Of a stretch of 7,155 nt of DNA, positions 5,594 through 7,155 are shown one piece after another. Every line of letters begins with the position of its first letter. Position 1 is the stretch's first letter. The DNA comes from Spirochaetaceae bacterium (GTDB lineage: Bacteria; Spirochaetota; Spirochaetia; SZUA-6; Fen-1364), in NCBI GenBank assembly GCA_003141795.1, contig PLNO01000287.1, forward strand, positions 6,510 to 13,664. Reading direction: 5' to 3'. The position numbers were made by a program, and so were the translations under genes. The notes beneath the pieces are model-generated. The model saw nothing but the letters and a program-made list of their open reading frames with translations. It was not told the DNA's origin and searched no databases.

Positions 5594-6645
5594 GCATGGC
5601 AGCCGTGGAACGAACGATACAGGTCAAGAGGCCGTGGAGTTGGCGCTCCTTCTTCCTCCAGTGGGAATGGCTGCTCGTTCTCATCTTCATCGCCGTCAAT
5701 GTCGTCAACAGCACGCTCTCCCCGTACTACTTCACGCTCGATACGTTCCTGGGCACGCCGATGACGTTCCTCGACAAGGCGTTCCTCGTGCTGCCGATGA
5801 TCATGGTCATCATCCTCGGGAACATCGACATCTCGGTCGGCTCGACGGTTGCGCTCTCCGCGGTGATAATGGCGGTGACCTACAACGCCGGCCTGCCGAT
5901 GCCGCTTGCGGTCGTTCTCTGCCTCGTCGTGGCGACCGTCTGTGGTTTGATCAACGGCATCCTCATGACGAGGTTCAAGGAGCTGTCGGCGGTCATCGTC
6001 ACATTGGCAACGATGATCATCTATCGCGGCATCGCCTACGTCATCCTGCAAGATCAGGCGTCGGGCAAGTTCCCCGCATGGTACTCGTTCCTCGGCTGGG
6101 GTTCGGTGGGAAAGGTCCCCTTCGTCCTGATCGTGTTCGCGGTGTGTGCCGTCGTCTTCGGGCTCCTGCTGCACAAGACGAGCTTCGGGCGGAAGATCTA
6201 CGGGATGGGGAACAACATGACCGCCTCCCGCTACTCCGGCATCAAGACCGATTCGGTCATCCTCATCGTGAGCATGCTCACCGGTCTCATGGCGGGATTC
6301 ACCGCACTGTTCCTCACCTCACGGATGGGAAGCACCCGTCCCAACGTGGCGCAGGGCTACGAGCTGGAAGTCATCGCCATGGTCGTGCTGGGCGGCGTGA
6401 GCACGTCGGGCGGAAAGGGGCGCGTGGCGGGCCCGCTGCTGGCTATCTTCATCATCGGGTTCCTCAACTACGGGCTGGGTCTCGTGAACATCCAGGCGCA
6501 GGTCCTGCTCATCATCGTGGGGCTGCTCCTGATTCTCTCGGTCCTCGTTCTCAATGTCCGATTTCGTGGCAGGCATCAACACCCGGTGCTCCACGCGGTG
6601 AAACCGATCACGGCGGGAAAGCAACCGGGCGAAGGCAAACCATAG
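5590..6645 (+). CDS. rhaQ: Sugar ABC transporter permease, RhaQ-like
   Basis: A 351-residue polytopic inner-membrane protein, the second half of the channel. Hydrophobic helices begin after about residue 26 (WEWLLVLIFIAVNVV). The family motif appears as GNIDISVGS (77-85), differing from the partner's GGIDLSIG. LHKTSFGRKIYGMGNN, LTSRMGSTRPNVAQGYELEV and VLGGVSTSGGKG resemble rhizobial RhaQ as I recall it. A basic C-terminal tail (RFRGRHQHPV and beyond) would lie in the cytoplasm. ATG at 5590 overlaps the previous stop; a second in-frame ATG at 5596 is an alternative start. Two different adjacent permeases, instead of one homodimeric permease, is a feature of rhamnose and AI-2 (lsr) type systems and narrows the substrate guess. 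Confidence 0.92.
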   Translation: MSMAAVERTIQVKRPWSWRSFFLQWEWLLVLIFIAVNVVNSTLSPYYFTLDTFLGTPMTFLDKAFLVLPMIMVIILGNIDISVGSTVALSAVIMAVTYNAGLPMPLAVVLCLVVATVCGLINGILMTRFKELSAVIVTLATMIIYRGIAYVILQDQASGKFPAWYSFLGWGSVGKVPFVLIVFAVCAVVFGLLLHKTSFGRKIYGMGNNMTASRYSGIKTDSVILIVSMLTGLMAGFTALFLTSRMGSTRPNVAQGYELEVIAMVVLGGVSTSGGKGRVAGPLLAIFIIGFLNYGLGLVNIQAQVLLIIVGLLLILSVLVLNVRFRGRHQHPVLHAVKPITAGKQPGEGKP

Positions 6646-6653
6646 GAGGAGGA
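6644..6653 (+). promoter_or_regulatory. Very strong ribosome binding site overlapping the permease stop codon
   Basis: AGGAGGAGGA begins within the TAG stop of the second permease and ends 4 nt before ATG at 6658. It is the strongest Shine-Dalgarno sequence in the rightward operon, in keeping with the excess of binding protein these systems need. Confidence 0.8.
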
Positions 6654-6657
6654 GAAC

Positions 6658-7155
6658 ATGCGAAAGGTCATCACCAGGATTGCTGTGATCACCGCGATCA
6701 TGGCAATTGCGCTGCCCATTGCACTCTTCGCCGCAGGAAGCGGTGAAAAGGGCACGGCAGCAGGTTCGGGCGCCAAGTACGCCATAGTGTTCAAGAATAC
6801 GGGCAACCCGTACGGCGACAAGCAGATGGGCGGCTTCAAGGCCGGCATCGAGGAGCAGGGCTTCCAGGCCATCCTCCGCGCGCCCGATCAGCCCACTGCC
6901 GAGGCTCAGATCCAGATCCTCGAGCAGCTCATCTCCCAGAAGGTCGCGTCTATCTGCATCGTCGGAAACGATTTCGACGCTCTGCAGCCGGTGCTCCTGA
7001 AGGCCAAAGCCGCGGGCATCAAGGTCTTCTCTCTTGACTCGTCGGTCAATCCGGCAAGCCGCCTGACGCACGTCAACCAGGCTGACTCGGAGAAGATCGG
7101 ACGCACGCTCGTCCAGGCCGCGTATGACATGGCCGGCGGGAAGGGCGACATCGCC
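6658..7155 (+). CDS. Periplasmic rhamnose-type sugar-binding protein, N-terminal half (3' end cut by window edge)
   Basis: The first 166 codons of a secreted type 1 periplasmic binding protein; family members run about 320-360 residues, so about half is present. Residues 1-25 are a Sec signal peptide (MRKVITR, hydrophobic core, LFA before the likely cut), with no lipobox cysteine. The mature part starts AGSGEKG, then the first strand KYAIVFKNTGNPYGDKQMGGFKAG. PTAEAQIQILEQLI, ICIVGNDFDALQPVL, AGIKVFSLDSSVNP and HVNQADSEKIG follow the order of landmarks in LsrB and rhizobial RhaS. It is the last gene seen in the T-P-Q-S operon, 12 nt after the permease. A rhamnose-like deoxysugar or AI-2 are the leading ligand guesses. 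The symbol rhaS is withheld because in E. coli it names an activator. Confidence 0.9.
   Translation, partial: MRKVITRIAVITAIMAIALPIALFAAGSGEKGTAAGSGAKYAIVFKNTGNPYGDKQMGGFKAGIEEQGFQAILRAPDQPTAEAQIQILEQLISQKVASICIVGNDFDALQPVLLKAKAAGIKVFSLDSSVNPASRLTHVNQADSEKIGRTLVQAAYDMAGGKGDIA

Noticed and set aside
4448..6174. Long minus-strand frames (4448-5164 and 5344-6174) rich in Asp, Glu, His and Arg
   Set aside because: Typical antisense translation of hydrophobic GC-rich membrane genes; no plausible protein.

Overview
This 7.2-kb window holds parts of two divergently oriented sugar ABC importers of the CUT2 (ribose/galactose/rhamnose) class, separated by a 445-bp control region. I see no rRNA, tRNA, CRISPR array, transposase or phage gene. 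The base composition is GC-rich and genes are tightly packed. Both substrate-binding proteins have Sec signal peptides and begin their mature part with the short Gly/Glu/Lys string AGQGEK or AGSGEK. I associate that leader style, tentatively and from memory, with spirochaetes (Spirochaetota); this is a guess about lineage, not a demonstrated assignment.

Left half, minus strand (2662 down to 1): a periplasmic sugar-binding protein (1556-2662) is followed after 91 bp by a two-domain sugar ATPase (1464 down to the window edge, lacking only its last residues and stop). A perfect 13-bp hairpin lies in the gap. A permease gene would be expected beyond base 1. The ATPase has a valine where the second Walker B aspartate should be.

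Middle (2663-3107): a divergent regulatory region with a TATAAT box facing each way, several inverted repeats that could be operators or RNA stems, and a roughly 115-nt leader before the rightward operon.

Right half, plus strand (3108-7155): ATPase (GTG start), permease, permease and substrate-binding protein (truncated by the window end). The first three genes overlap by ATGA, and the fourth has a very strong Shine-Dalgarno sequence. The two permeases resemble, from memory, RhaP and RhaQ of the rhizobial L-rhamnose importer, so a rhamnose-type (or related deoxysugar / AI-2-type) substrate is the best guess. The gene order T-P-Q-S equals the A-C-D-B order of lsr operons and differs from the rhizobial S-T-P-Q order.

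Together the genes describe high-affinity sugar capture in the periplasm, passage through a heterodimeric membrane channel, and ATP-driven import by a single polypeptide carrying two nucleotide-binding domains. Two such systems back to back suggest a sugar-utilisation locus whose catabolic genes lie outside the window. I found no evidence of an exotic or wholly new system. The points of interest are the Walker B substitution, the intercistronic hairpin with a near-copy inside the ATPase coding end, and the repeat-rich control region.
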